DNA from: Actinomycetota bacterium
GTDB taxonomy: Bacteria; Actinomycetota; Actinomycetes; Nanopelagicales; Nanopelagicaceae
DNA: 5,679 nt
Direction of reading: 5' to 3'
Assembly: GCA_009698515.1 (NCBI GenBank)
Contig: WLQA01000053.1
Location: 1-5,679, forward strand
The notes below the pieces were generated by a model. The model was not told where the DNA came from. It was given only the letters and a program-made list of their open reading frames with translations, and searched no databases. Shown here piece after piece: positions 1 to 5,679 of this stretch. A program made the translations under genes and the position numbers. Each line of letters begins with the position of its first letter. The first letter of the stretch is position 1.

Positions 1-669
1 GATGTTGCTCAAGAGATACTTCGTTCATTTGCTAGATCCTTGCCAGGAGTACCAGCTAACGGGGTTGGTGAATTCAGCAATCTTCTTGCTAAGCCATTAA
101 AGCATCTTCAACTTTCTGAGCCAGTATTAGAAATTAAGGGTAATTCGGTAATAACAGATAAAAATGAGTATTTATCGGATTTCATAATTGTTGCTACTGA
201 TCCGGTGAACGAGGGTAAATTAACTAAGCGCAATCACTCGGTAGAGATGTTGTCTAGTACTACTTGCTATTTTGCTACCTCTGATGATTTAAGAAATAGT
301 AAAAATCTAGTCGTGACTAAAAATCCAGGTGTAATTAACTCAATTGTGATGAGTGAGGTATCAAAGAGATATGCACCGGCGGGGATGAATTTAATTTCTG
401 CAACATCGCTAAAACCATTATCTGATCAGGAGTTTGCCGATCAGCTATCTAAGATCTGGAAAACAAATACCAATAAATGGGATTTAGTAGGCAGGTATGA
501 AATTAAGAACTCATTACCGTTACATTTATCGGGACATCCAAAGTTGAGTAATCTGCAATTGGCGGCAAACCTTTTTGTAATCGGAGATCACATGGGAATG
601 CCATCACAGCAAGGTGCGATGCAAACTGGAGCTGCAGTGGCGAAGAGAATTAATCAACTAGCGCGGTAA
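1..669 (+). CDS. FAD-dependent oxidoreductase, amine oxidase/phytoene desaturase-like (C-terminal part)
   Basis: The frame is open from base 1, so the gene begins before the window; the TTG at 40 is an internal leucine codon, not a start. It ends at TAA 667-669, leaving 222 visible residues. The N-terminal dinucleotide-binding motif is therefore not visible. The assignment rests on the end of the protein: VIGDHMGMPSQQGAMQTGAA close to the C-terminus matches the last FAD-contacting segment of flavin amine oxidases and phytoene desaturase-like enzymes (family pattern GD, small spacer, S-x-Q-GA-x-x-SG). The early LPGVPANGVGEFSNLLAKPL segment followed by a short beta region and IIVATDP also fits that fold. 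No signal peptide or membrane segment is visible. Substrate is unknown; roles in carotenoid, amine or porphyrin oxidation cannot be separated here. It faces the epimerase gene and overlaps its end by 20 bp. Hand-counted GC over 1-660 is about 39 %, lower than pepA. Confidence 0.75.
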   Translation, partial: DVAQEILRSFARSLPGVPANGVGEFSNLLAKPLKHLQLSEPVLEIKGNSVITDKNEYLSDFIIVATDPVNEGKLTKRNHSVEMLSSTTCYFATSDDLRNSKNLVVTKNPGVINSIVMSEVSKRYAPAGMNLISATSLKPLSDQEFADQLSKIWKTNTNKWDLVGRYEIKNSLPLHLSGHPKLSNLQLAANLFVIGDHMGMPSQQGAMQTGAAVAKRINQLAR

Positions 670-1537
670 GCGCATTTGAAACATGCGGATATTCAAATTC
701 AAATCCAGCATCAGTTAGAACTTTAGGAATTACTTTTTTAGAACCTAATACTTCAGTAGAAAAACCACCCAACGCTAGGCGTAATGCAAAAGCTGGTGCG
801 GGAAAGATAGCTGGTCTGCGCATGGCACGAGCAAGTGCGGCGGTGAACTCTTGATTAGTAACTGGATTTGGCGAAGTTAAATTTACCGGCCCAGTAATTT
901 TTGAATTAAGCAGAAAGTTGATTGCTCGAATTTGATCATGCAATGTGATCCAAGACCACCATTGTTTTCCCGATCCTAATTTTCCACCAAGACCAAATCT
1001 AAACAGTGGCAACATTTTTCCTAGCGCCCCACCTGTTGGATCTAGTACTAGACCAGTTCTTAATTTTATAGTTGGTACATCTATTGCTAAATCCGCAGCC
1101 GCTTCCCATTCACGACATACAACGGAGAGAAAATCTTCACCACCACGATCAGTTTCAGTTACCGATCTATTACCAGTTTCACCGTAATATCCGATGGCAC
1201 TTGCTGAAATAAATTTTTTAACTCCAAGTTCGGCAGCAGCCTTTGCAATTGTGGTTGTGCCTAAAAGGCGAGAATTTAAAATTTCTGATTTATAAGCTGC
1301 AGTCCAACGCTTATCACCTACGCCAGCTCCGGCTAAGTGAATAATTGCATCGATGCCGGCAAGGGATTTTAAATCTATTTCACCTAAAGTTGGATTCCAG
1401 GATATTTCATCATTATTTCTGGGAGCACGACGAACTAATTTTTTAACTTCATAACCATCAGCCCGTAATTGCCCGACTAAGGAGCTACCAATTAACCCAG
1501 TTGCACCAGTTACGGCAATTGAATTTATTTTCGGCAA
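650..1537 (-). CDS. TIGR01777 (YfcH-like) NAD(P)-dependent epimerase/SDR-family protein
   Basis: Complete protein of 295 residues, the usual length for the TIGR01777 group of extended short-chain dehydrogenase-like proteins. The N-terminal Rossmann motif GATGLIG is at residues 11-17. Family landmarks follow in order: HLAGAGVGDKRW (67-78), SASAIGYYG (111-119), a FL-x-x-VCREWE segment (136-145) and WSWITLHD (194-201). The C-terminal DUF1731-type region is at about 247-293 (PAFALRLALGG, then EVLGSKKVIPKVLTDAGFEF). It is expected to be cytosolic and to bind NAD(P)H; the substrate is not known for the family. The start is TTG at 1537-1535: an in-frame stop (TAG, 1549-1547) lies just upstream and the Rossmann strand begins at once. 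Its start is one base past the sucB stop, so it is probably translated by coupling to sucB. The stop (TAA, 652-650) lies inside the convergent oxidoreductase gene. I recall a homologue next to the E2 gene in Mycobacterium (Rv2216 beside Rv2215). Confidence 0.9.
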   Translation of the reverse strand: MPKINSIAVTGATGLIGSSLVGQLRADGYEVKKLVRRAPRNNDEISWNPTLGEIDLKSLAGIDAIIHLAGAGVGDKRWTAAYKSEILNSRLLGTTTIAKAAAELGVKKFISASAIGYYGETGNRSVTETDRGGEDFLSVVCREWEAAADLAIDVPTIKLRTGLVLDPTGGALGKMLPLFRFGLGGKLGSGKQWWSWITLHDQIRAINFLLNSKITGPVNLTSPNPVTNQEFTAALARAMRRPAIFPAPAFALRLALGGFSTEVLGSKKVIPKVLTDAGFEFEYPHVSNALTALVD

Positions 1538-1538
1538 A

Positions 1539-3239
1539 TTAAAGACCTAGATCAGATTCAAAGCGTCCTTCTTCTAAACGCTCTTTCAAAGTAACTAGGA
1601 AACGAGCTGCATCCGCACCATCTACGACACGGTGATCATAAGAAAGTGCTAAATAAACCATTGATCGAATTGCAATCGTTTCGCCACCATCGGCGCCTTT
1701 AACCACCATAGGTCGCTTAACAACAGCGCCCAAACCAAGAATTGCAACCTGTGGTTGATTGATGATTGGAGTATCAAATAATGCACCGCGAGATCCAGTG
1801 TTGGTAATTGTAAAAGTACCGCCACCTAATTCATCTGGCGTAATTTTGTTATCACGTGTTCGGGCGGCAACTTCAGTAATCTTTCTTGCGATACCACCCA
1901 TGTTTAAATCACCAGCATCTTTAACAACTGGCACTAGTAATCCACGATCTGTGTCGACAGCAATTCCAAGGTGTTCGGCATTGTGATAAGTAATCTGATC
2001 ACCTTCAACAATTGAATTTAGCACTGGATGTTGTTTTAATGCTTCACAAACAGCAACTGCAAAAAATGGTAAATAAGTTAATTTCACACCTTCGCGAGAT
2101 TCAAAACTATCCTTAGCGGCCTTGCGCAGACGATCGATTTTGGTGACATCAACTTCGATTACAGTTGTTAATTGCGCTGATATTTTTAATGACTCGACCA
2201 TGCGATCTGCAATTACTTTACGAAGTCTGGTCATATTTACGGTTGTTCCGCGAAGAGGTGAAACTGCGATCGGTGCGCGATTTGCAGGAGTTGAAGATGC
2301 AGCGGAGGTTACAGCTGAAAGGGTAGGTGAAGCTGCAACTCTTGGCGCAGCTGCCAAAATATCTTCTTTACGAATTCGCCCACCAACGCCGGTGCCTTTA
2401 ATTGTTGCAAGATTTACGCCAGCTTCTGCCGCTAACTTACGAACAATTGGTGTTACATAAGAATCATCATTTCTAGTATTTTGCACTACAGCTTGTTGTG
2501 CAACTGGTGCAACTGGCGCAACTGGCGCAACTGGTGCAGCAACGACTGGGGGAGTTACTACAACTGGTGCAACTGGCGTCACTGGCGCCGCTGGAGCCGG
2601 TGTTGCAACCGGTGCACCTGATGAGACTCCAATTGAAGCTAATCGAGCGCCAACTGCAACGGTTGCATCTACTGCAACATCAATAGTTAAAACAGTTCCA
2701 GTTGCTGGAGAAGGTATCTCAGTATCAACTTTGTCGGTAGAAACTTCTAATAGTGGTTCATCCACATTAATTGGATCACCAACTTTTTTAAGCCATCTAG
2801 TTACTGTTCCTTCAGTTACAGATTCACCAAGTGCTGGCATTGAAACAATTGTTGATCCTGATGCAGCCGCTGGTGCTACTGGTGCAGATGGGGCAATTGG
2901 AGCTGGTGTTGGCTTTTCAACAACAGCAGCGGTAACTGGCGCCGGAGCAGGTTTTTCAACAACTGGCGCAGCTACAGGTGCTGGTGTGGATGTTGCTCCT
3001 GCGCTATCTGCAATTACTGCAAGTTCGGCGCCGACTGCAACAGTTGAATCAACGGCAACGACAATCTTTTGTAAAACTCCAGCAACTGGTGATGGAATCT
3101 CTGTATCAACTTTGTCGGTAGAAACTTCTAATAATGGTTCATCAACGGCAACTACATCGCCCTCTTTTTTCAGCCAACGCGTGACTGTTCCTTCTGTTAC
3201 TGATTCACCAAGTGCTGGCATAGTTACCGAAAATGTCAT
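1539..3239 (-). CDS. sucB: 2-oxoacid dehydrogenase complex E2, dihydrolipoamide acyltransferase with two lipoyl domains
   Basis: Complete 566-residue E2 that transfers acyl groups from lipoyl arms to CoA in the cytosolic 2-oxoacid dehydrogenase complex. Domains in order: lipoyl domain 1 (about 1-78, lipoylated lysine K43 in STDKVDTE); Ala/Pro/Val linker (79-129); lipoyl domain 2 (about 130-206, K170 in the same motif); a second Ala/Pro linker with APV triplets (207-258); the E3/E1-binding peripheral domain (about 261-298, TPIVRKLAAEAGV then GTGVGGRIRKEDI); a third linker; and the catalytic domain (about 325-560). The active site is SYDHRVVDG with H536 and D540. The start is ATG at 3239 with a good Shine-Dalgarno sequence. 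It lies 18 bp after lpdA, its functional partner E3. The architecture is that of the actinobacterial group annotated SucB (TIGR02927). In Mycobacterium (DlaT) and Corynebacterium (AceF) this protein is known as the pyruvate dehydrogenase E2, so the succinyltransferase name may mislead. E2 identity is near certain; the acyl specificity is not. Confidence 0.95.
   Translation of the reverse strand: MTFSVTMPALGESVTEGTVTRWLKKEGDVVAVDEPLLEVSTDKVDTEIPSPVAGVLQKIVVAVDSTVAVGAELAVIADSAGATSTPAPVAAPVVEKPAPAPVTAAVVEKPTPAPIAPSAPVAPAAASGSTIVSMPALGESVTEGTVTRWLKKVGDPINVDEPLLEVSTDKVDTEIPSPATGTVLTIDVAVDATVAVGARLASIGVSSGAPVATPAPAAPVTPVAPVVVTPPVVAAPVAPVAPVAPVAQQAVVQNTRNDDSYVTPIVRKLAAEAGVNLATIKGTGVGGRIRKEDILAAAPRVAASPTLSAVTSAASSTPANRAPIAVSPLRGTTVNMTRLRKVIADRMVESLKISAQLTTVIEVDVTKIDRLRKAAKDSFESREGVKLTYLPFFAVAVCEALKQHPVLNSIVEGDQITYHNAEHLGIAVDTDRGLLVPVVKDAGDLNMGGIARKITEVAARTRDNKITPDELGGGTFTITNTGSRGALFDTPIINQPQVAILGLGAVVKRPMVVKGADGGETIAIRSMVYLALSYDHRVVDGADAARFLVTLKERLEEGRFESDLGL
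1546..1548 (-). promoter_or_regulatory. Weak ribosome binding site for the epimerase TTG start
   Basis: On the minus strand AGG (1548-1546) lies 8 nt before the TTG start at 1537 and sits inside the last codons of sucB. It is a short match, but together with the 1-nt gap to the sucB stop it supports this TTG as the start. Ribosomes finishing sucB could re-initiate here. Confidence 0.45.
2500..2538 (-). repeat. 9-bp tandem repeat encoding APV units in the E2 linker
   Basis: On the plus strand the unit GCAACTGGY occurs four times in a row (2500-2508, 2509-2517, 2518-2526, 2527-2535) followed by GCA. Only the last base varies between T and C. Read on the coding strand it gives Ala-Pro-Val triplets around residues 235-247, part of the flexible linker between lipoyl domain 2 and the peripheral-subunit-binding domain. 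Related degenerate copies continue to about 2590. Such Ala/Pro linkers let the lipoyl arm swing between active sites. Confidence 0.85.
2625..2846 (-). repeat. Lipoyl-domain coding repeat, copy 2 of 2 in sucB
   Basis: This copy encodes residues 132-205 with lipoyl lysine K170, and pairs with the copy at 3006-3227. It differs mainly in the second half of the domain (ATGTVLTID against VAGVLQKIV), so the duplication itself is old. Two lipoyl domains are usual for this actinobacterial E2 group. Confidence 0.9.
3006..3227 (-). repeat. Lipoyl-domain coding repeat, copy 1 of 2 in sucB
   Basis: Residues 5-78 of the E2 align without gaps to residues 132-205, with an offset of 127 residues (381 bp). 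I count 57 of 74 residues identical (77 %). The lipoyl lysine K43 falls in the identical run VDEPLLEVSTDKVDTEIPSP. At the DNA level, 3103-3133 is identical over 31 bp to 2722-2752 in copy 2, while flanking synonymous positions differ. Confidence 0.9.
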
Positions 3240-3246
3240 TGCTTGA

Positions 3247-3253
3247 TTCCTCT
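3247..3253 (-). promoter_or_regulatory. Ribosome binding site for sucB
   Basis: AGAGGAA on the minus strand (3253-3247) lies 7 nt before the ATG at 3239, within the 18-bp gap after the lpdA stop. It is a strong Shine-Dalgarno match at optimal spacing and fixes the sucB start. Confidence 0.8.
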
Positions 3254-3257
3254 TTCT

Positions 3258-4625
3258 TTAACCGTGCGCATGAAGTGGCTTTCCAGCAAGTGCTAAGTGG
3301 GCTTCACCCATTGCTTCAGACAATGTTGGGTGGGCATGAATATGTTGGGCGACATCTGCAGCATCTGCTTCCCAATTAAAAATTAATTGTGCCTCGGCTA
3401 ATAATTCGCCAACTCTTGAACCAACCATGTGAACTCCGAGAATTGGCCCGTTTTTCTGAGCAACCAATTTAACTGACCCAGCTGTTTTCAAAATATTTGC
3501 CTTACCATTTCCAGCTAAATCGTAATTTAATTCAACGACATCATGTCCCTTTGCTTTGGCAGATGCAGTTGTTAATCCAACTGATGCCACCTCAGGTTCA
3601 GAGTAAGTAACGCGTGGTACGCCATCGTAATTAATAGCACGTGGATTTAATCCAGCAATCTCTTCGGCAACCATAATTCCCTCAGCAAAACCAACATGAG
3701 CTAATTGCAAGGTTGGAATTAAATCGCCTACTGCCCAAATACCGGCAACATTTGTGCGACATTTGTTATCCACCAGAATATAACCGCGATCCATCTTTAT
3801 TCCAGCCTCTTCATAGCCAAGGCCGGCAGAAACTGGACCACGCCCAACAGCTACTAATAAAACCTCAGCAGAAAAACTCTTGCCATCTTCAAGAGTTACG
3901 GTAACGCCCTTTTTATCCTTGGTTGCAGATTTGAATTTAACTCCTAATTCAAAATTAATACCGCGTTTGCGAAATGCCCGCTCTAGTTGCTTGCTAGATG
4001 ATTCATCTTCGAGTGCAACCAGATGCGGCAAACCTTCAATAATTGTTACTTCCGCACCAAATGATTTCCACACAGATGCAAATTCGCAACCAATTACTCC
4101 GCCACCTAAAACAATGACTGATTTTGGTACGTAATCAAATTTCATTGCCTCTTCGCTGGTAACTACTTGCTTGCCATCAATCTCAAGGCCCGGCAAAGTT
4201 TTTGGGTAAGAACCAGTTGCCAAAATTATATTTTTACCGACGTAATTTGTGCCGTTAACTGAAATAGTATTTTTCGAAGTTAATTTTCCGCTACCTTCGA
4301 CGTAGGTAATGTTTCTAGATTTAACTAATCCTTGTAAACCCTTATGTAATTTTGAGATCACACCATCTTTATACGAGTTAACTGCCGCCATATCCATTGA
4401 ATGAAAATCAGCTTTCACACCAAATTCGCCAGCATGTCTGGTGTTATCTGCAATTTCACCAGCGTGCAGTAATGCTTTGGTTGGGATGCAACCTTTATGT
4501 AGACAGGTGCCGCCGAGTTTTTCTTTCTCGATTAAGGCTACGGAAAGGCCAAGTTGTGAGGCACGAAGTGCTGATGCGTATCCACCGCTTCCGCCGCCCA
4601 GGATTACTAGATCAAAATCGGCCAT
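3258..4625 (-). CDS. lpdA: Dihydrolipoamide dehydrogenase (E3 component)
   Basis: Complete 455-residue flavoprotein that oxidises the dihydrolipoyl groups of E2 using FAD and passes the electrons to NAD+. The FAD-binding motif GGGSGG lies at residues 10-15. The redox-active disulfide is C41-C46 in GGTCLHKGCIPTK. ATGS (136-139) is the second FAD-contact segment. The NAD-binding Rossmann motif GGGVIGCE lies at 174-181, and WAVGD (297-301) is the second FAD-binding signature. The C-terminal dimerisation domain carries the catalytic pair H432 and E437 in HPTLSE, supplied to the partner subunit. All key residues are present and the length is close to the usual 455-475. The ATG start at 4625 has AGGA 7 nt upstream, and an in-frame stop lies at 4670-4668. 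It sits between pepA (51-bp gap) and the E2 gene (18-bp gap), so it very likely serves that complex and may also serve other lipoyl enzymes. The C-terminus ends in a small His cluster (LHAHG). Confidence 0.96.
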   Translation of the reverse strand: MADFDLVILGGGSGGYASALRASQLGLSVALIEKEKLGGTCLHKGCIPTKALLHAGEIADNTRHAGEFGVKADFHSMDMAAVNSYKDGVISKLHKGLQGLVKSRNITYVEGSGKLTSKNTISVNGTNYVGKNIILATGSYPKTLPGLEIDGKQVVTSEEAMKFDYVPKSVIVLGGGVIGCEFASVWKSFGAEVTIIEGLPHLVALEDESSSKQLERAFRKRGINFELGVKFKSATKDKKGVTVTLEDGKSFSAEVLLVAVGRGPVSAGLGYEEAGIKMDRGYILVDNKCRTNVAGIWAVGDLIPTLQLAHVGFAEGIMVAEEIAGLNPRAINYDGVPRVTYSEPEVASVGLTTASAKAKGHDVVELNYDLAGNGKANILKTAGSVKLVAQKNGPILGVHMVGSRVGELLAEAQLIFNWEADAADVAQHIHAHPTLSEAMGEAHLALAGKPLHAHG

Positions 4626-4664
4626 GAGGTAATCCTGCCACGAAATTAAGCCGAGGTACTCCTG
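4626..4664 (-). repeat. Two 12-bp direct repeats in the lpdA leader, each with a Shine-Dalgarno-like core
   Basis: In the 51-bp gap between pepA and lpdA the minus strand carries CAGGAGTACCTC (4664-4653) and CAGGATTACCTC (4637-4626). They match at 11 of 12 bases and are offset by 27 bp. The downstream copy abuts the lpdA ATG and contains its AGGA. The upstream copy has an even better AGGAG but no ATG, GTG or TTG at usable spacing. Its function is unknown; it could be a remnant of a short tandem duplication, a ribosome standby site or a binding site. Confidence 0.6.
4633..4636 (-). promoter_or_regulatory. Ribosome binding site for lpdA
   Basis: AGGA on the minus strand (4636-4633) lies 7 nt before the ATG at 4625. 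It is part of the downstream copy of the 12-bp direct repeat described at 4626-4664. Confidence 0.65.
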
Positions 4665-4676
4665 AAGTTAAGAAGC

Positions 4677-5679
4677 TCATTTCTGTTGTGATACAGCCAA
4701 CTCCGCCAGCGTCACTAATGAACGAAGTGCTACGCCGGTGCCACCAACTGGGGTGTAGCCATGAGCCTGCTTTTCATTAAATGCCGGACCTGCGATATCT
4801 AAATGCAGCCATGGTGTTTTTGGATCAATGAACTCTTTTAGAAATAAACCTGCAACCAACATGCCACCCATGCGATCGCCAATATTTGCAAGATCAGCAA
4901 TTGGTGAATCTAGTGAGGCTCTAAGTTCTGTTGGTAGTGGCATTGGCCAAAAAGATTCACCGGCCAAATTAGCAGCTGTTAAAAACTGCCCACTGAAATT
5001 TTCATCATTTGTCATTACAGCTGATGTTCGAGTTCCAAGTGCAACAACTTGTGCGCCAGTTAATGTTGCGACATCAACAATTCCATCTAAGCCACCATTC
5101 TTATTACCAACTTCAGCGGCTTTGATAAGTGCATCAGCTAAGACCAATCTGCCCTCTGCATCTGGATTTAAAACTTCTACAGTTTTTCCACCGTAGATAG
5201 TTATGACATCTGAAGGGCGAGTTGCCGTATCACTAACCATATTTTCAGCAAGTGGCGCCCAACCATCTATTGCGATAGGAAGCTTTAGTTGCGCAATTGC
5301 AAATACAGATGCAATAACTGCAGCCGCGCCTGACATATCAGATTTCATTGCTTCCATACCAAGTGCTGGCTTTAATGCAAGCCCGCCAGTATCAAAGGTA
5401 ATTCCTTTTCCTACATACGCAAATCTCTTTTTCGCTTTTGCTGGTGTGTATGAAACGTGAAGCAATCGTGGGGGATTGGCAGATCCTTGACCAACTCCAA
5501 TAATTCCGCCGTAGCCGCCTTTTCGAAGTGCAACATCTGTAATGATTTCAACCTTAACTCCATATTTACTAGCCTCTTTTTTCATTCGCAAACAGAAAGA
5601 ATCTGGAGTTAGGTGCGATGGTGGAGTGTTAATCAAATCTCTAACTAATGCAGTTTGTTCAGCAATTATTTCAGCTCGC
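4677..5679 (-). CDS. pepA: Leucyl aminopeptidase, peptidase family M17 (N-terminus outside window)
   Basis: The frame stays open to the right edge, so the 5' end is missing. The TTG at 5636 is an internal leucine in VRDLINTPPSHLTP, a conserved M17 segment. About 333 residues are visible, covering the catalytic domain; against an E. coli PepA-length protein roughly 180 N-terminal residues are missing. The enzyme removes N-terminal residues from peptides in the cytosol using two metal ions. Numbering from that leucine, the expected metal ligands and catalytic residues K77, D82, K89, D100, D159, E161 and R163 keep exactly the spacing of E. coli K270, D275, K282, D293, D352, E354 and R356. The signature reads NPDAEGRL where the PROSITE form is NTDAEGRL. 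WLHLDIAGPAF and GGTGVALRSL close the domain. The stop is TGA at 4679-4677. It is the first visible gene of the leftward operon; I recall pepA/pepB beside lpd and E2 genes in other actinobacteria. A link to the dehydrogenase complex beyond co-transcription is not shown. Confidence 0.94.
   Translation of the reverse strand, partial: RAEIIAEQTALVRDLINTPPSHLTPDSFCLRMKKEASKYGVKVEIITDVALRKGGYGGIIGVGQGSANPPRLLHVSYTPAKAKKRFAYVGKGITFDTGGLALKPALGMEAMKSDMSGAAAVIASVFAIAQLKLPIAIDGWAPLAENMVSDTATRPSDVITIYGGKTVEVLNPDAEGRLVLADALIKAAEVGNKNGGLDGIVDVATLTGAQVVALGTRTSAVMTNDENFSGQFLTAANLAGESFWPMPLPTELRASLDSPIADLANIGDRMGGMLVAGLFLKEFIDPKTPWLHLDIAGPAFNEKQAHGYTPVGGTGVALRSLVTLAELAVSQQK

Noticed and set aside
40..42. TTG at 40 as the start of the oxidoreductase
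   Set aside because: The frame stays open upstream to base 1, and the visible protein lacks the N-terminal FAD-binding motif, so the gene starts before the window.
661..673. GCGC-GGTAA-GCGC inverted repeat over the oxidoreductase stop codon, as a terminator
   Set aside because: The stem has only four base pairs and no T-run follows on either strand; too weak to call.
686..706. Short repeat of ATTCAA units near the epimerase 3' end
   Set aside because: It is explained by the coding sequence Phe-Glu-Phe-Glu-Tyr on the minus strand.
2498..2686. Plus-strand frame giving a repetitive Leu/Gln-rich peptide
   Set aside because: It is only another reading of the 9-bp linker repeats; low complexity and no independent support.
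2731..3246. Long plus-strand open frame (171 codons) opposite the lipoyl-domain part of sucB
   Set aside because: It mirrors the Ala/Pro/Thr-rich codons and the lipoyl duplication of the E2 gene on the other strand, has no recognisable domain, and sucB is clearly the real gene.
4397..4632. Two plus-strand open frames opposite the lpdA N-terminus
   Set aside because: They overlap the strongly supported FAD-binding and redox-disulfide region of lpdA and show no domain of their own.
5634..5636. TTG at 5636 as the start of the aminopeptidase
   Set aside because: It is an internal leucine in a conserved M17 segment, and the frame stays open to the window edge with family-like residues (ALVRD).

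Overview
The window is a densely coding stretch of about 5.7 kb, with hand-counted GC of roughly 39-45 % in the parts sampled. It most likely comes from a streamlined, low-GC actinobacterium, such as a freshwater acI/Nanopelagicales-type lineage. Three things point that way: the two-lipoyl-domain E2 acyltransferase of the type actinobacteria label SucB, the leucyl aminopeptidase - dihydrolipoamide dehydrogenase - E2 - TIGR01777 epimerase order that I recall from other actinobacteria, and very short intergenic spaces. The taxon is an inference; no rRNA or other phylogenetic marker is present.

Layout from left to right: (1) the 3' part of a plus-strand FAD-dependent oxidoreductase of the amine oxidase/phytoene desaturase type (1-669), whose start lies before the window; (2) a convergent minus-strand NAD(P)-dependent epimerase of the YfcH/TIGR01777 type (650-1537), whose 3' end overlaps the oxidoreductase by 20 bp; (3) the E2 subunit of a 2-oxoacid dehydrogenase complex (1539-3239, minus); (4) its E3 partner, dihydrolipoamide dehydrogenase (3258-4625, minus); (5) the C-terminal two thirds of an M17 leucyl aminopeptidase (4677-5679, minus), whose start lies beyond the right edge. 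No gene-free stretch exceeds 51 bp.

The four minus-strand genes read as one operon, pepA-lpdA-sucB-epimerase, with gaps of 51, 18 and 1 bp; its promoter would lie beyond the right edge. E2 carries the acyl group on two lipoyl lysines (K43, K170), binds E3 through a peripheral-subunit-binding domain, and transfers the acyl group to CoA with a C-terminal HRVVDG active site. E3 re-oxidises the dihydrolipoyl arms with FAD and NAD+. No E1 subunit and no lipoyl-attachment genes (lipA, lipB) are in the window.

I found no undescribed system. The points most worth a second look are a 12-bp near-perfect direct repeat containing a second, start-less Shine-Dalgarno sequence in the lpdA leader, a 31-bp block of perfect nucleotide identity between the two lipoyl-domain coding repeats, and the convergent overlap where lipB/lipA would be expected in related genomes.
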